From: a virus
IMG/VR virus record: IMGVR_UViG_3300037882_001114
Location: 1 to 25,916 of that record
DNA length: 25,916 nt
Strand: one strand, 5' to 3'
This document shows positions 12,888-20,312 of this stretch, in pieces. The notes under the pieces were generated by a model that worked only from the letters and a program-made list of their open reading frames with translations, had not been told where the DNA came from and made no database searches. Numbering within the stretch: position 1 is the stretch's first letter; each line of letters begins with the position of its first letter. The translations under genes and the position numbers were made by a program.

Positions 12888-13136
12888 ATGATCTTGGCTC
12901 CAGAAGATTACGAGATGTTAGCCCGCGATGAGCAGATGATCTACCCAGACCCCTGCTCCGAAGAATACGCCGAACAATGCATGGCGCTCCTCCGCGAAGA
13001 GCGGCTGGAGGAAGATCGGCGCCGGTTTGCGGAATTCAGGCAGATGGGCTCGGCCATCGGCGCGATGATGGTCGTGATGGTCCTTACGCTTATAGCCGCC
13101 TGCGTCGCGTTGATCGCGAACGCGGTGCAACCATGA
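12888..13136 (+). CDS. Small protein with C-terminal membrane anchor
   Basis: The 82-residue product starts at ATG 12888, directly after TAA. The first 50 residues are acidic and helical (EEYAEQCMALLREERLEEDR). Residues about 54-79 (SAIGAMMVVMVLTLIAACVA then LIANAV) form one transmembrane helix. The cytoplasmic domain with C-terminal anchor is clear; function is not. Confidence 0.62.
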   Translation: MILAPEDYEMLARDEQMIYPDPCSEEYAEQCMALLREERLEEDRRRFAEFRQMGSAIGAMMVVMVLTLIAACVALIANAVQP

Positions 13137-13165
13137 AAGAGCAGGCGAAGGAGACGGCGGAATGA
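13133..13165 (+). CDS. 10-codon mini-ORF
   Basis: ATG 13133 overlaps the upstream stop and TGA 13163-13165 overlaps the next ATG, both as ATGA. The peptide is MKEQAKETAE. Its bases include GCGAAGGAGACGG, so it may simply carry the ribosome binding site of the next gene. Translation is unproven. Confidence 0.3.
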   Translation: MKEQAKETAE

Positions 13166-13359
13166 CACGGGATCAGATACGGAACCATATCGCGCGTCGA
13201 ATTGAAAAGTCTCTCTTCTCCATACAGCGCGGCTATGAGTTGGGGCTGAACGACAACCCAGAGGTTGCTCGCCTCAACGCTCTTCTTGACCGGGTTCTTG
13301 CCGCGAAGACCATTGAGGAAGCGCATTGCATCGCCGGACACAATGATCGGGCCGCGTAA
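13162..13359 (+). CDS. Small hypothetical helical protein
   Basis: The 65-residue product starts at ATG 13162, behind GAAGGAGACGG. It is predicted to be helical (IRNHIARRIEKSLFSIQRGY and EVARLNALLDRVLAAKTIEE). No family is recognised. It ends in TAATG with the next gene and carries the CGGGCCGCGTAA junction sequence, so its tail (DRAA) resembles that of the gene at 12324 (ERAA). Confidence 0.55.
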   Translation: MTRDQIRNHIARRIEKSLFSIQRGYELGLNDNPEVARLNALLDRVLAAKTIEEAHCIAGHNDRAA

Positions 13360-13487
13360 TGGAACGCTTAGCAGACTGGCTCACGCTGAAAATGGGGATT
13401 TGGGGCGACCCGCGCCATGCGAGCCTTTGCGCGTTCATCAACGGCTTTCTCCTCTGTGCGTTTTTCTGGGTTGTGAGCGCGAACTGA
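13359..13487 (+). CDS. Very small membrane protein
   Basis: The 42-residue product runs from ATG 13359 (TAATG overlap) to TGA 13485-13487. An amphipathic lead (MERLADWLTLKMGIWG) is followed by one hydrophobic segment (LCAFINGFLLCAFFWVVSA). It is a probable single-pass membrane peptide. Function is unknown. Confidence 0.5.
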   Translation: MERLADWLTLKMGIWGDPRHASLCAFINGFLLCAFFWVVSAN

Positions 13488-13491
13488 GCAA

Positions 13492-13686
13492 ATGGCCGAC
13501 GACACTGAAGGCGCGCCAAAGGCCTACAGAGATCGCCTGTATTTTTGGACGCCGGACGGCGGGATAATCATGGGGCATTGCGCCCCCGAGGATGGAGAAT
13601 CCATAAAAGCGTGGGTCGCCCGCGACTATCCTGGCTCGACGCTGCACTGGGCGACAGTCAAGCAAGAGGTCCCAAAGGACGCGTAA
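13492..13686 (+). CDS. Small hypothetical protein
   Basis: The 64-residue product starts at ATG 13492. It alternates strands and short helices (DRLYFWTPDGGIIMGHC, ESIKAWVARDYPG, TLHWATVKQEV). No family is recognised. It lies immediately before the portal gene and ends with GAGGTCCCAAAGG, leaving a six-base gap to the portal start. Confidence 0.55.
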   Translation: MADDTEGAPKAYRDRLYFWTPDGGIIMGHCAPEDGESIKAWVARDYPGSTLHWATVKQEVPKDA

Positions 13687-13692
13687 CAGCCA

Positions 13693-15867
13693 ATGGCCTA
13701 CGACGAAGCCGACGTGGCGAGCGCTGACGAAGCGCCGCCCGCCGAGCGAAAACATTCAGACGAAGACCTCCACAAGCTCTTCTCCCAATGGGACCGCGAC
13801 GTCATGGACGCGCAGTCGCATTGGGCGGTAGAGGCGCGCCTTTGCTATGACATGGTTTCTGGCGAACAATGGGAAGAAACGGCGAAAAAGCAGCTCAAGG
13901 ACGAGTGCGTCGCCGCGATCACATGGAACAGGATTCAGCCTCTTGTCGATGCTGTCTCCGGCGCGCAAATCCAGAACCGCCATGAGACGAAGTACTATCC
14001 GAGAGAGATCGGCGATGTTGGGGTCAACGAGACTCTGACCGCAGCCGCCGAATGGGTCGGCGACGAAGGCGACTTCGAAGACGAAGAGACGGATGCATTC
14101 TACGATGCGCTTGTCTGCGGGCTTGGGTGGACCGAGCTCAGGATCGATTACGAGGAAGAGCCGGACGGGCAAATCCTAAAAGACAGGGTCGATGCGCTGG
14201 AGATGCGCTGGGACCCGTCGTCAAGGAAGAGAAACCTCGCCGATGCGCGGTACTACCGCCGCAAGCGCCCGTTTTCGAAAGACCAGTTCAAGGACCGCTT
14301 TCCGGAATGGGCGGGCAAGATCGATACTGGGACAGACAGCGATCAGCCCGCGACGTCGACCGATAATCCGGGCGATGATTATAATGACGACACTGTTCCG
14401 GACGAGCGGAAATCCAAGAACGAGATTTTCGTCAAGGAATATCAGTGGTTCGAGATCGAGACGTTCTTCACCGTTTACGATTCAAGAACGGGAGAAAAGA
14501 CAGAGTTTGAGGAAGAGGCGTTTGAGAACCTGATCGCCGAGCTCAAGGCGCGCAACATGCTCGGCCGCATGGATTGGACGAAGCAGAAGCGGCGCTGCTA
14601 CTATCGCGCGTTCTGCGCCGACGATGAAATCCTCGATTATGAAGAAATGCCTAAGCGCCGGGACGGCTCGCCGGTCGGCTTCACCTATCATGCGATCACG
14701 GGAAAGAGAGATAGAAACAAAGGCACATGGTACGGGCTTGTCCGCTCCATGGTCGACCCGCAGCGCTGGGCGAACAAGTGGCTGACGCAGATTCTCGTTA
14801 TCATCAACAAGAACGCGAAGGGCGGCGCGTTCGTCGAGATCGGCGCGCTCGCCGAACCGAACAAGGCGATTGAAGACTGGTCCCAGCCCAATCCGCTTAT
14901 ATTCGTCAACTCCGGCGCCCTCGCCGGCGGCGCAATCCGCGAGCGCACCGCGCCGCCCTACCCGCAAGGGCTTGACCGCCTCATTCAAATGGCGATCGCC
15001 TCAATCAGGGACGTGACGGGGATCAATCAGGAATTGCTCGGCATGGTCGACAGGGACCAGCCTGGGATTCTAGAGCAGCAGCGGAAAGAAGCGGGCTACG
15101 CGATGCTGTCGATGTATTTCGACGCGCTTCGCCGCTACCGCAAGATGTCTGGCCGGACGCTTCTCGACTTCATTCAATTGTTCCTGTCGCCCGAAACGAA
15201 GATCAGGATTGTCGGCCAAGAGGGTGGGGTCAAGTATGTCGCGCTTGGCGATCAGCGCGAGACGGCGCGCTTTGACGTCATTGTCGACGAAGCTCCTTCA
15301 GGACCGAACCAGAAGGATAAAGTCTGGGCGATGATCGTGCAGATGCTGCCGCTGTTGACGCGCCAGCCTTTGCCGCCGGAAGTCTGGGCCGAGGCGCTTC
15401 GCTATTCGCCGATCCCGTCGGCGCTCGCCGAAAAGTTCGGCGCCGCGCTCGTCAAGCCGCCCGATCCGCAACAGCAACAGGCCATGGCCGAGCAACAGAT
15501 AATGCAGAAGGCGATGGCGCAGGCGCAGTTGCGCAAGCTGAATGCAGAGGCGGCGGGCAAAGAGGCGGACGCGCAAGCAACGATGGGCGAATTGCCGCTC
15601 CGGCAGATGGAATTGCAGATCGACGCGCAAAAGCTGCAAGTCGATGCGCAGAAGACGCAGGCCGATTTCATAACGTCGCAGGCGAACGCCCAATCGGCGA
15701 TGATGGACGCCGGCCAGCGCAGAGCCGATGCTGAGTTAACCGCCGCAAAGACCGAACTCACCAAGGCGCAGACCGCGCATCAGGTGATCGAGTCCGCGAT
15801 CAGCAAGCTCTTTGCGCTGAGGGATACGCTCGTTGCGGCTGAAACCGAAGTGAGGATCACGACGTAA
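13693..15867 (+). CDS. Portal protein (P22-like)
   Basis: The 724-residue product is close to the length of P22 gp1. It opens with an acidic segment, then WDRDVMDAQSHWAVEARLCY, QLKDECVAAITWNRIQPLVD and AVSGAQIQNRHETKYYPRE, typical of P22-like portals. The central domain has DPSSRKRNLADARY and the late core has GINQELLGMVDRDQPGILEQ followed by QRK. The last 130 residues are Gln/Ala-rich heptads (MAEQQIMQKAMAQAQLRKL), matching the helical barrel of P22. The dodecameric ring forms the DNA entry vertex and binds terminase and the gp4-like adaptor. Confidence 0.93.
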   Translation: MAYDEADVASADEAPPAERKHSDEDLHKLFSQWDRDVMDAQSHWAVEARLCYDMVSGEQWEETAKKQLKDECVAAITWNRIQPLVDAVSGAQIQNRHETKYYPREIGDVGVNETLTAAAEWVGDEGDFEDEETDAFYDALVCGLGWTELRIDYEEEPDGQILKDRVDALEMRWDPSSRKRNLADARYYRRKRPFSKDQFKDRFPEWAGKIDTGTDSDQPATSTDNPGDDYNDDTVPDERKSKNEIFVKEYQWFEIETFFTVYDSRTGEKTEFEEEAFENLIAELKARNMLGRMDWTKQKRRCYYRAFCADDEILDYEEMPKRRDGSPVGFTYHAITGKRDRNKGTWYGLVRSMVDPQRWANKWLTQILVIINKNAKGGAFVEIGALAEPNKAIEDWSQPNPLIFVNSGALAGGAIRERTAPPYPQGLDRLIQMAIASIRDVTGINQELLGMVDRDQPGILEQQRKEAGYAMLSMYFDALRRYRKMSGRTLLDFIQLFLSPETKIRIVGQEGGVKYVALGDQRETARFDVIVDEAPSGPNQKDKVWAMIVQMLPLLTRQPLPPEVWAEALRYSPIPSALAEKFGAALVKPPDPQQQQAMAEQQIMQKAMAQAQLRKLNAEAAGKEADAQATMGELPLRQMELQIDAQKLQVDAQKTQADFITSQANAQSAMMDAGQRRADAELTAAKTELTKAQTAHQVIESAISKLFALRDTLVAAETEVRITT
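15849..15865 (+). repeat. 17-base junction repeat
   Basis: AGTGAGGATCACGACGT at 15849-15865 recurs exactly at 16066-16082. The shorter ACGACGTGA core appears at the starts of three successive genes: 16076-16084, 16342-16350 and 16586-16594. Confidence 0.9.
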
Positions 15868-16070
15868 TGGCAAACACGACTTACGGCGACATGAAAGAGG
15901 CAAGCCATCAGTGGCTAGCCAATCTGCGCAGCACATACGCTGAAGACCCAGAGTTTCGCGCGGCCATCGATGTTCATAACGAGGCGTTCAAGCGCTATCC
16001 TGAGGAAGCGAATGAGTGGTCGAAAGAAGCGCTCGCTAGCTGGTTAGTCAATCGAGACCGGCGCGAGTGA
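15867..16070 (+). CDS. Small hypothetical protein
   Basis: The 67-residue product starts at ATG 15867 in a TAATG junction. It is acidic and helical (HQWLANLRSTYAEDPEFRAA, then EANEWSKEALASWLVNR). No family is recognised. The 17-base repeat at its end duplicates the end of the portal gene. Confidence 0.55.
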   Translation: MANTTYGDMKEASHQWLANLRSTYAEDPEFRAAIDVHNEAFKRYPEEANEWSKEALASWLVNRDRRE

Positions 16071-16080
16071 GGATCACGAC

Positions 16081-16350
16081 GTGACGGAAGGCTTCACGCT
16101 CGCCGACATGGATCGCCTGAAGGCTAAACTGGAGGCTAGCGACGCCGTCGTGAAACCAGAGACCATAAACGGGAACCAGTACTACTTTCTTCCTGTGCAC
16201 CCGTCGCACTTAGCAACGCCTGAGAGCCGACGCGACCTCGCGGTTGTCTGCGCTGAAATACTCCTAACGCAAACCGATCCGGTTGTCGCCGAAAGTCTCA
16301 CGGGAATCATGCGTGCGTGCGGGTATCAACTGAATGAGGCGACGACGTGA
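16081..16350 (+). CDS. Hypothetical protein
   Basis: The 89-residue product starts at GTG 16081 in the shared ACGACGTGA context, behind GAGGATCACGAC. It has a helix (LADMDRLKAKLEASD), a strand (NQYYFLPVHPS), then helices (SRRDLAVVCAEILLTQTDP, VVAESLTGIMRACGY). No family is recognised. A GTGA overlap couples it to the next gene. Confidence 0.6.
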   Translation: MTEGFTLADMDRLKAKLEASDAVVKPETINGNQYYFLPVHPSHLATPESRRDLAVVCAEILLTQTDPVVAESLTGIMRACGYQLNEATT

Positions 16351-16586
16351 TCGAAACGACGTTTGACCGCATCAAGCAGCTGCGAGCGCAGCGCCAAGAG
16401 TTTGACGCCGGCTGCTTGATGCCGATCAGCAGAAGCTCTCACCGCGTGCTCTGGCGCGGATTCGATCAGGAATTCGAAACAGAGCCAGCACAGGCGTACT
16501 CTAGCGCGACGCTCGAACAGCGCCGCGCTCATGAGCTTGAGGAACCTAGGGTGCGCGAATTCATGAAACGGCACGCTCAAGGGTGA
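16347..16586 (+). CDS. Hypothetical protein
   Basis: The 79-residue product starts at GTG 16347 (GTGA overlap). It is charged, with a lead helix (FDRIKQLRAQRQEFDAG) and a tail helix (TLEQRRAHELEEPRVREFMK). No family is recognised. It shares the ACGACGTGA start context with its two neighbours. Confidence 0.58.
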   Translation: MIETTFDRIKQLRAQRQEFDAGCLMPISRSSHRVLWRGFDQEFETEPAQAYSSATLEQRRAHELEEPRVREFMKRHAQG

Positions 16587-16590
16587 CGAC

Positions 16591-16740
16591 GTGAAAAACA
16601 CGATTGATCCAATAGACGATCCGCTCGGCGCACTGAAACAGCTTCAGGCGCAGATGCAGACACTGCTCAAAAAAACGCGAGCCCCAAAAAAGAGCATCCA
16701 ACCCATGGCCAAGAAGAAAAAGAAAGGCGTCCGCTGCTAG
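16591..16740 (+). CDS. Small basic hypothetical protein
   Basis: The 49-residue product runs from GTG 16591 to TAG 16738-16740. A helix (PLGALKQLQAQMQTLLKK) is followed by a Lys-rich tail (MAKKKKKGVRC). No Shine-Dalgarno sequence is obvious; it again uses the ACGACGTGA context, so coupling to the upstream gene is likely. Function is unknown. Confidence 0.5.
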   Translation: MKNTIDPIDDPLGALKQLQAQMQTLLKKTRAPKKSIQPMAKKKKKGVRC

Positions 16741-16754
16741 GCGGATGAAAGCGA

Positions 16755-17051
16755 ATGGACATTGAACCAATCATTGCGGAAGCGAAAAAGGTCCTCGGCG
16801 CGACAACGACGATAGTCGATTACGCTGATACGTCCGGCAAGGTGAGGGTCTTCACGCCTTCTGGCGTCCTCACCCTTGATCTCGCCGGCTTCAACGATCC
16901 AGTCCTCGCGCTGATCTTGCTTCTCGATAAAGAGAAGGCCGAGCAATACGCCAAGTCGAAAGAAAAAGCGGCAGACGCGAGAGCCAAGGCAGACGCGCTG
17001 AAATCCCAAGCCGCAGCGCTCATTGCTGAGGCGGAAAAACTGACGGCCTAA
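16755..17051 (+). CDS. Hypothetical protein with coiled coil
   Basis: The 98-residue product starts at ATG 16755 behind GGCGGATGAAAGCGA. The first 60 residues alternate helix and strands (PIIAEAKKVLGATTTIVDYA, GKVRVFTPSGVLTLDLAGF). The last 40 are an Ala/Lys/Glu coiled coil (KSKEKAADARAKADALKSQA). No family is recognised. It sits among the head genes, so a minor head-assembly role is possible. Confidence 0.6.
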   Translation: MDIEPIIAEAKKVLGATTTIVDYADTSGKVRVFTPSGVLTLDLAGFNDPVLALILLLDKEKAEQYAKSKEKAADARAKADALKSQAAALIAEAEKLTA

Positions 17052-17060
17052 GGAGCCACA

Positions 17061-17573
17061 ATGGACGACGTACAAGCCCTGACCAAAGCGATCATCTCGG
17101 AGGCCTCGCTGAAATGCGGCAAGGCCTTGCAGCTCGACAGCTTCCAAAGCTACGGCAACGACCACTCAAAGCCCGGCGAAATGCGCGTCATCGTCGGCGA
17201 GATGCGGGAAACGATGACGATGACCGGCGAGGGGTTTATGCAAAAGGTCTGCGCGCTCGCCGCGCAATTCACGGTCGAGGTTAAAATCCCGATGCTGCAG
17301 AGCGACAATTACGATGAAGTCGCGTCGAAGACGCGCCCGGGCCACAAAGACCGCAAGTACTGGCAAGCATATCCCGACAAAGACGCCGGCGTTGCGGTTC
17401 TTGTCGCCGCGATCGCAGCAAAGCAGCGCGAGTACGATGCGCTTCTCGCGGAGCAGACGAAGGAATCCCCGGCGAGCGAGACAGAACAAGAGCCGGCGAA
17501 GCGCAAGCCCGGCCGTCCGCCGAAAGCCCCGACCGCAGCGACGACATCAGAATTGTCGCCGGTCAACCAGTAA
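17061..17573 (+). CDS. Hypothetical protein with AT-hook-like motif
   Basis: The 170-residue product starts at ATG 17061 behind AAGGAG. The first 120 residues look globular, ending in a helix (VAVLVAAIAAKQREYDALLA). The tail is disordered and holds KRKPGRPPKAP, an AT-hook-like GRP core with basic flanks, which can bind the DNA minor groove. The next gene carries the same KRKPGRP string. No family is recognised. Confidence 0.62.
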   Translation: MDDVQALTKAIISEASLKCGKALQLDSFQSYGNDHSKPGEMRVIVGEMRETMTMTGEGFMQKVCALAAQFTVEVKIPMLQSDNYDEVASKTRPGHKDRKYWQAYPDKDAGVAVLVAAIAAKQREYDALLAEQTKESPASETEQEPAKRKPGRPPKAPTAATTSELSPVNQ

Positions 17574-17610
17574 CAGCCAAACGCTATAGCGAATAACGAG
17601 GAAAGCCTAA

Positions 17611-18579
17611 ATGGCCGAACGCGAACTTATTGTCACCGAAACGCCTATCGTCCCGCCGCAAGAAGCGCCGCAAGAAGAAGCGCCCGAGGCGCAGGAAGCG
17701 CCGGAACCGGAAGAAGGCGCAGAGCCGGAAGCCGATGCAACGGAAGAAGGCAAGCCCGAGGAGAAGAGAAAGCCGGGCCGGCCGTCATACGCTGAAGTCC
17801 AAGAGCGCTTGCGCAAGGCCGAGTATGCGCGCGCGCAAGACCGCGCCCGCTTTCGTCGGCAGAGCCAGGACCTGCAGGAAAGAGAGCGGCAATATCAAGA
17901 GCGCTTGGCGCGGATAGAGGGCCATCTTCAGGCGAAAGAGCAGCCAAAGACGCAGGCCGAACCGCCTATTCCGCGATTCGCCGATTCGCCTGTTGAAGTC
18001 GGAGAAATCCTCCAGAAAAAGATCGAGCAACTCGAATCGGCGCGCGCGAACTTTGAGCGCCAAGCGGCCGAGCGCGCCCAGCGCGACCAGCACGCGCAAC
18101 AGCAAGAAAGTCAGTTCAAAGCCGTCAGGCTGTGGGTGGAGAAAAACGAACGCGAGTATTCGCAGATCAACCCCGACTACCTGCCGGCGACGCAGCACCT
18201 GAAGGGCGTCTGGTACGCCCAAGCGGAAATGCAGTTTCCAAACGCGACGGCGGACGAATTAGAAAATGTCGTCAGGAGCCACGCCTATCTCATCGCGAAC
18301 GCCGCGGCTCAAGCCGGGCATGATCCGTGCGAGCACGCCTACAATCTCGCGCAAAAGATGGGCTACCGCGCAGCCGTAGAGGCAAAGCCGTCCCCGCTCG
18401 CGCAGATCAAGGCTGGGCAAACCGTCGCCAAAACCATGTCCGGCGGCGGGCGCTCCGTGAAAGGCCCGATCGGTTTCAAAGAACTCGGGCAGATCAGGGA
18501 CAAAAAGGAATTCGAGAAAAAGTTTGACGAGATGGAAGCCGAGACGGCTCGCCGCCTTGGCCTCAACTCGTCCTCGTAA
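17611..18579 (+). CDS. Probable scaffolding protein
   Basis: The 322-residue product starts at ATG 17611 behind GAGGAAAG. It has an acidic Pro/Glu-rich N-terminus, KRKPGRPS, a long coiled coil (residues about 65-170; SQDLQERERQYQERLARIEG and similar), a helical middle and a basic helical C-terminus (KEFEKKFDEMEAETARRL). Position between portal and major capsid genes, plus a helical charged composition, fits a scaffold that directs prohead assembly and later leaves. Assignment is by position and composition. Confidence 0.65.
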   Translation: MAERELIVTETPIVPPQEAPQEEAPEAQEAPEPEEGAEPEADATEEGKPEEKRKPGRPSYAEVQERLRKAEYARAQDRARFRRQSQDLQERERQYQERLARIEGHLQAKEQPKTQAEPPIPRFADSPVEVGEILQKKIEQLESARANFERQAAERAQRDQHAQQQESQFKAVRLWVEKNEREYSQINPDYLPATQHLKGVWYAQAEMQFPNATADELENVVRSHAYLIANAAAQAGHDPCEHAYNLAQKMGYRAAVEAKPSPLAQIKAGQTVAKTMSGGGRSVKGPIGFKELGQIRDKKEFEKKFDEMEAETARRLGLNSSS

Positions 18580-18764
18580 GGCTCACGTCACGAGCCGACG
18601 TCACGAGTCGCGTCAGAACTCGCCCGTCCGGAGGAAACGTCATTCCTCCCTTCGCGTTCCCTGTCAGGAATAGCGCCCGTCACGAGCCGCGTTAGAGCTC
18701 GCCCGTAAGCCGCCGACGTTACTGGCCGCAACTTCCAGCCACTCAACAAAACAGGAATGAACCA
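18580..18764 (+). promoter_or_regulatory. Structured leader of the major capsid gene
   Basis: This 185-base gap holds four hairpins: GGCTC/GAGCC (18580-18596), CGAGT/ACTCG (18604-18622), GGAGGAA/TTCCTCC with loop ACGTCA (18630-18649) and CGAGC/GCTCG (18683-18701). The second and fourth lie in a 28-base direct repeat (18600-18627 and 18679-18706) that differs at three positions, two of which form a T-A to C-G swap in the stem. No U-tract follows any hairpin, so a classic terminator is not supported. RNA processing, stability or translation control is plausible. No clear promoter is seen. Confidence 0.6.
18600..18627 (+). repeat. 28-base direct repeat, first copy
   Basis: Matches 18679-18706 at 25 of 28 positions. 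It starts GTCACGAG and ends CTCGCCCGT, with a nine-base loop (CGCGTCAGA here, CGCGTTAGA in the second copy). Confidence 0.85.
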
Positions 18765-19877
18765 ATGGCCGACACGGCTTTTGGCGTCAATGACGCCGAA
18801 ACCGTCAAGGTCTGGCGGAAGAAGCATGCCATCGAGACCAGAAAGAAAATGGCTCTTGGCCCGCTTATCGGCACAGGCCCTGACAGTTTAATTCAACAGG
18901 TCGACGAGCTTAAAGGACCGGGCGACCGGGTCCGCACAACCCTCATCATGCAGATGAACCAGCGCGGCGTGCAAGGCGACGCGACGGCCGAGGGCAACGA
19001 GGAGACGGTCGCGTCTTTCACCGACGACGTGGTGATCGACCAGATTCGCTTCCAACACCGAAGCGCCGGCAAGATGTCGGAGCAGCGCGTCGCGTTCAAC
19101 GTCAGAAAGACGGCGCGCGGGCTTCTCTCCGAACTCAACGCCGCGCGTCTTGACCGCGCCGGGTTCCTGCAGCTTGCGGGATATACCGGCGGCTCCGTCA
19201 CCGAGCATGGGGAGACCTATGACGGGACGGATACGATCTACACCGGCAATAACGCGACGCTCGCGCCGAACTCAACCTCGAAATATCGGTGCGACAACGC
19301 CGCTGGCGTCATCACCATGCCGCAGGAGGAAGACGAGTCCATCGGCTCCGCCGACGTGATGAATCTCACCGTCCTCGACTACGCCAAAGCGATCGCCGAA
19401 ACGCGCTCGCCGATGTTGAAGCCGATCATGATCGACGGCGAGAAGCACTACGTGTTTTTCCTCCATCCCTATCAGGTGAAAGACCTTCGTTCCAACACCT
19501 CATCGGGCCAGTGGCAGGCGATTCACTTGGCTGGCCTCGCCGGCGGCAAAGACACCAAGAGCCCGATCTTCACCGGCGCCCTTGGCATGTACAACGGGAT
19601 CGTGCTTCGCGAATCTCCGCGCGTTCCGCTCGGCGTTAATTCGTCGACAAGCGCGGCGATCACTACCGTACGCAGGTCATTCCTCGCCGGCGCCCAAGCC
19701 GCAACGATCGCGTTCGCAGACGGCTCTGACTACGAGAGCTGGGACTGGAACGAGAAGACGTTCGACTACGGCAACAAGGGCGGCGTCTCGGTCGGCTGCA
19801 TCTACGGCATCAAGAAAAACCGCTGGAACTCGATCGACTTCTCGTCGCTCGTCGTTTCGACCTACGCGACGATTTAG
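18765..19877 (+). CDS. Major capsid protein (N4-gp56 family)
   Basis: The 370-residue product starts at ATG 18765. The N-terminus (VWRKKHAIETRKKMALGPLI) and the motifs GPGDRVRTTLIMQMNQRGVQ, LRDL-like SFTDDVVIDQIRFQHRSAGK, and KHYVFFLHPYQVKDLRSNT fit the N4-gp56 (DUF4043) major capsid family with an HK97-like fold. The C-terminal part has YGIKKNRWNSIDFSSLVVST. The length is typical. It is the shell subunit, preceded by its probable scaffold and followed by a probable decoration protein. Confidence 0.88.
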   Translation: MADTAFGVNDAETVKVWRKKHAIETRKKMALGPLIGTGPDSLIQQVDELKGPGDRVRTTLIMQMNQRGVQGDATAEGNEETVASFTDDVVIDQIRFQHRSAGKMSEQRVAFNVRKTARGLLSELNAARLDRAGFLQLAGYTGGSVTEHGETYDGTDTIYTGNNATLAPNSTSKYRCDNAAGVITMPQEEDESIGSADVMNLTVLDYAKAIAETRSPMLKPIMIDGEKHYVFFLHPYQVKDLRSNTSSGQWQAIHLAGLAGGKDTKSPIFTGALGMYNGIVLRESPRVPLGVNSSTSAAITTVRRSFLAGAQAATIAFADGSDYESWDWNEKTFDYGNKGGVSVGCIYGIKKNRWNSIDFSSLVVSTYATI

Positions 19878-19889
19878 GGAGGACATCAC

Positions 19890-20312
19890 ATGGCAGCTTC
19901 TAGAACAGGCTATGGGACCGAGAATTCGGTCGAACATGTCCTCGCGAAAAAAGTCGTGTTCGGGGACATCGGCGATGGCGATCTTGTCATCGGCACATTG
20001 TCGAATGCGGTCGTCGTCGACACGTTCTGCGTCGTCGAGACTGTGTTCAATGCGGGAACGTCGTGCGTTCTCGACATCGGAACGGCCGGAGACCCTGACG
20101 GGTTTGCGACCGATTACGACGTCTTGGCTTCCGTCGGCTCTATTGCAAGAGATACGGCGATTGCGACATCGAACGACTGCGTCATCACGACAGACACCAA
20201 TATCGTCTGCTCGCTTGTCGCGGTCGGCACGGCGGCGACGACGGGCTCTGCCTGGGTCGGGGTGAAATTCATCCCGATGCAGGCGTTCAAGAGTTCCGGC
20301 GTCATCGGCTAA
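19890..20312 (+). CDS. Probable head decoration or minor capsid protein
   Basis: The 140-residue product starts at ATG 19890 behind AGGGAGGA. It is almost entirely short strands rich in Val, Thr and Gly (GDGDLVIGTLSNAVVVDTFC, then DTNIVCSLVAVGTAAT), as expected for a small beta-sandwich. Its place right after the major capsid gene suggests a capsid decoration or stabilising protein. No family is recognised with certainty. Confidence 0.6.
   Translation: MAASRTGYGTENSVEHVLAKKVVFGDIGDGDLVIGTLSNAVVVDTFCVVETVFNAGTSCVLDIGTAGDPDGFATDYDVLASVGSIARDTAIATSNDCVITTDTNIVCSLVAVGTAATTGSAWVGVKFIPMQAFKSSGVIG

Noticed and set aside
13824-13831. GGCGGTAG, the core of the RfaH ops element, inside the portal gene
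   Set aside because: The flanking bases do not complete the ops consensus (nnTG), it is in a coding sequence, and an 8-base match is expected by chance in G+C-rich DNA of this length.
14482-14988. Minus-strand open frame opposite the portal gene
   Set aside because: It is an antisense shadow with no recognised motif and no ribosome binding site, opposite a well-supported portal protein.
18630-18649. Seven-bp hairpin as an intrinsic terminator before the capsid gene
   Set aside because: No run of T follows the stem (the next bases are CTTCGCG), so a standard terminator is not supported.
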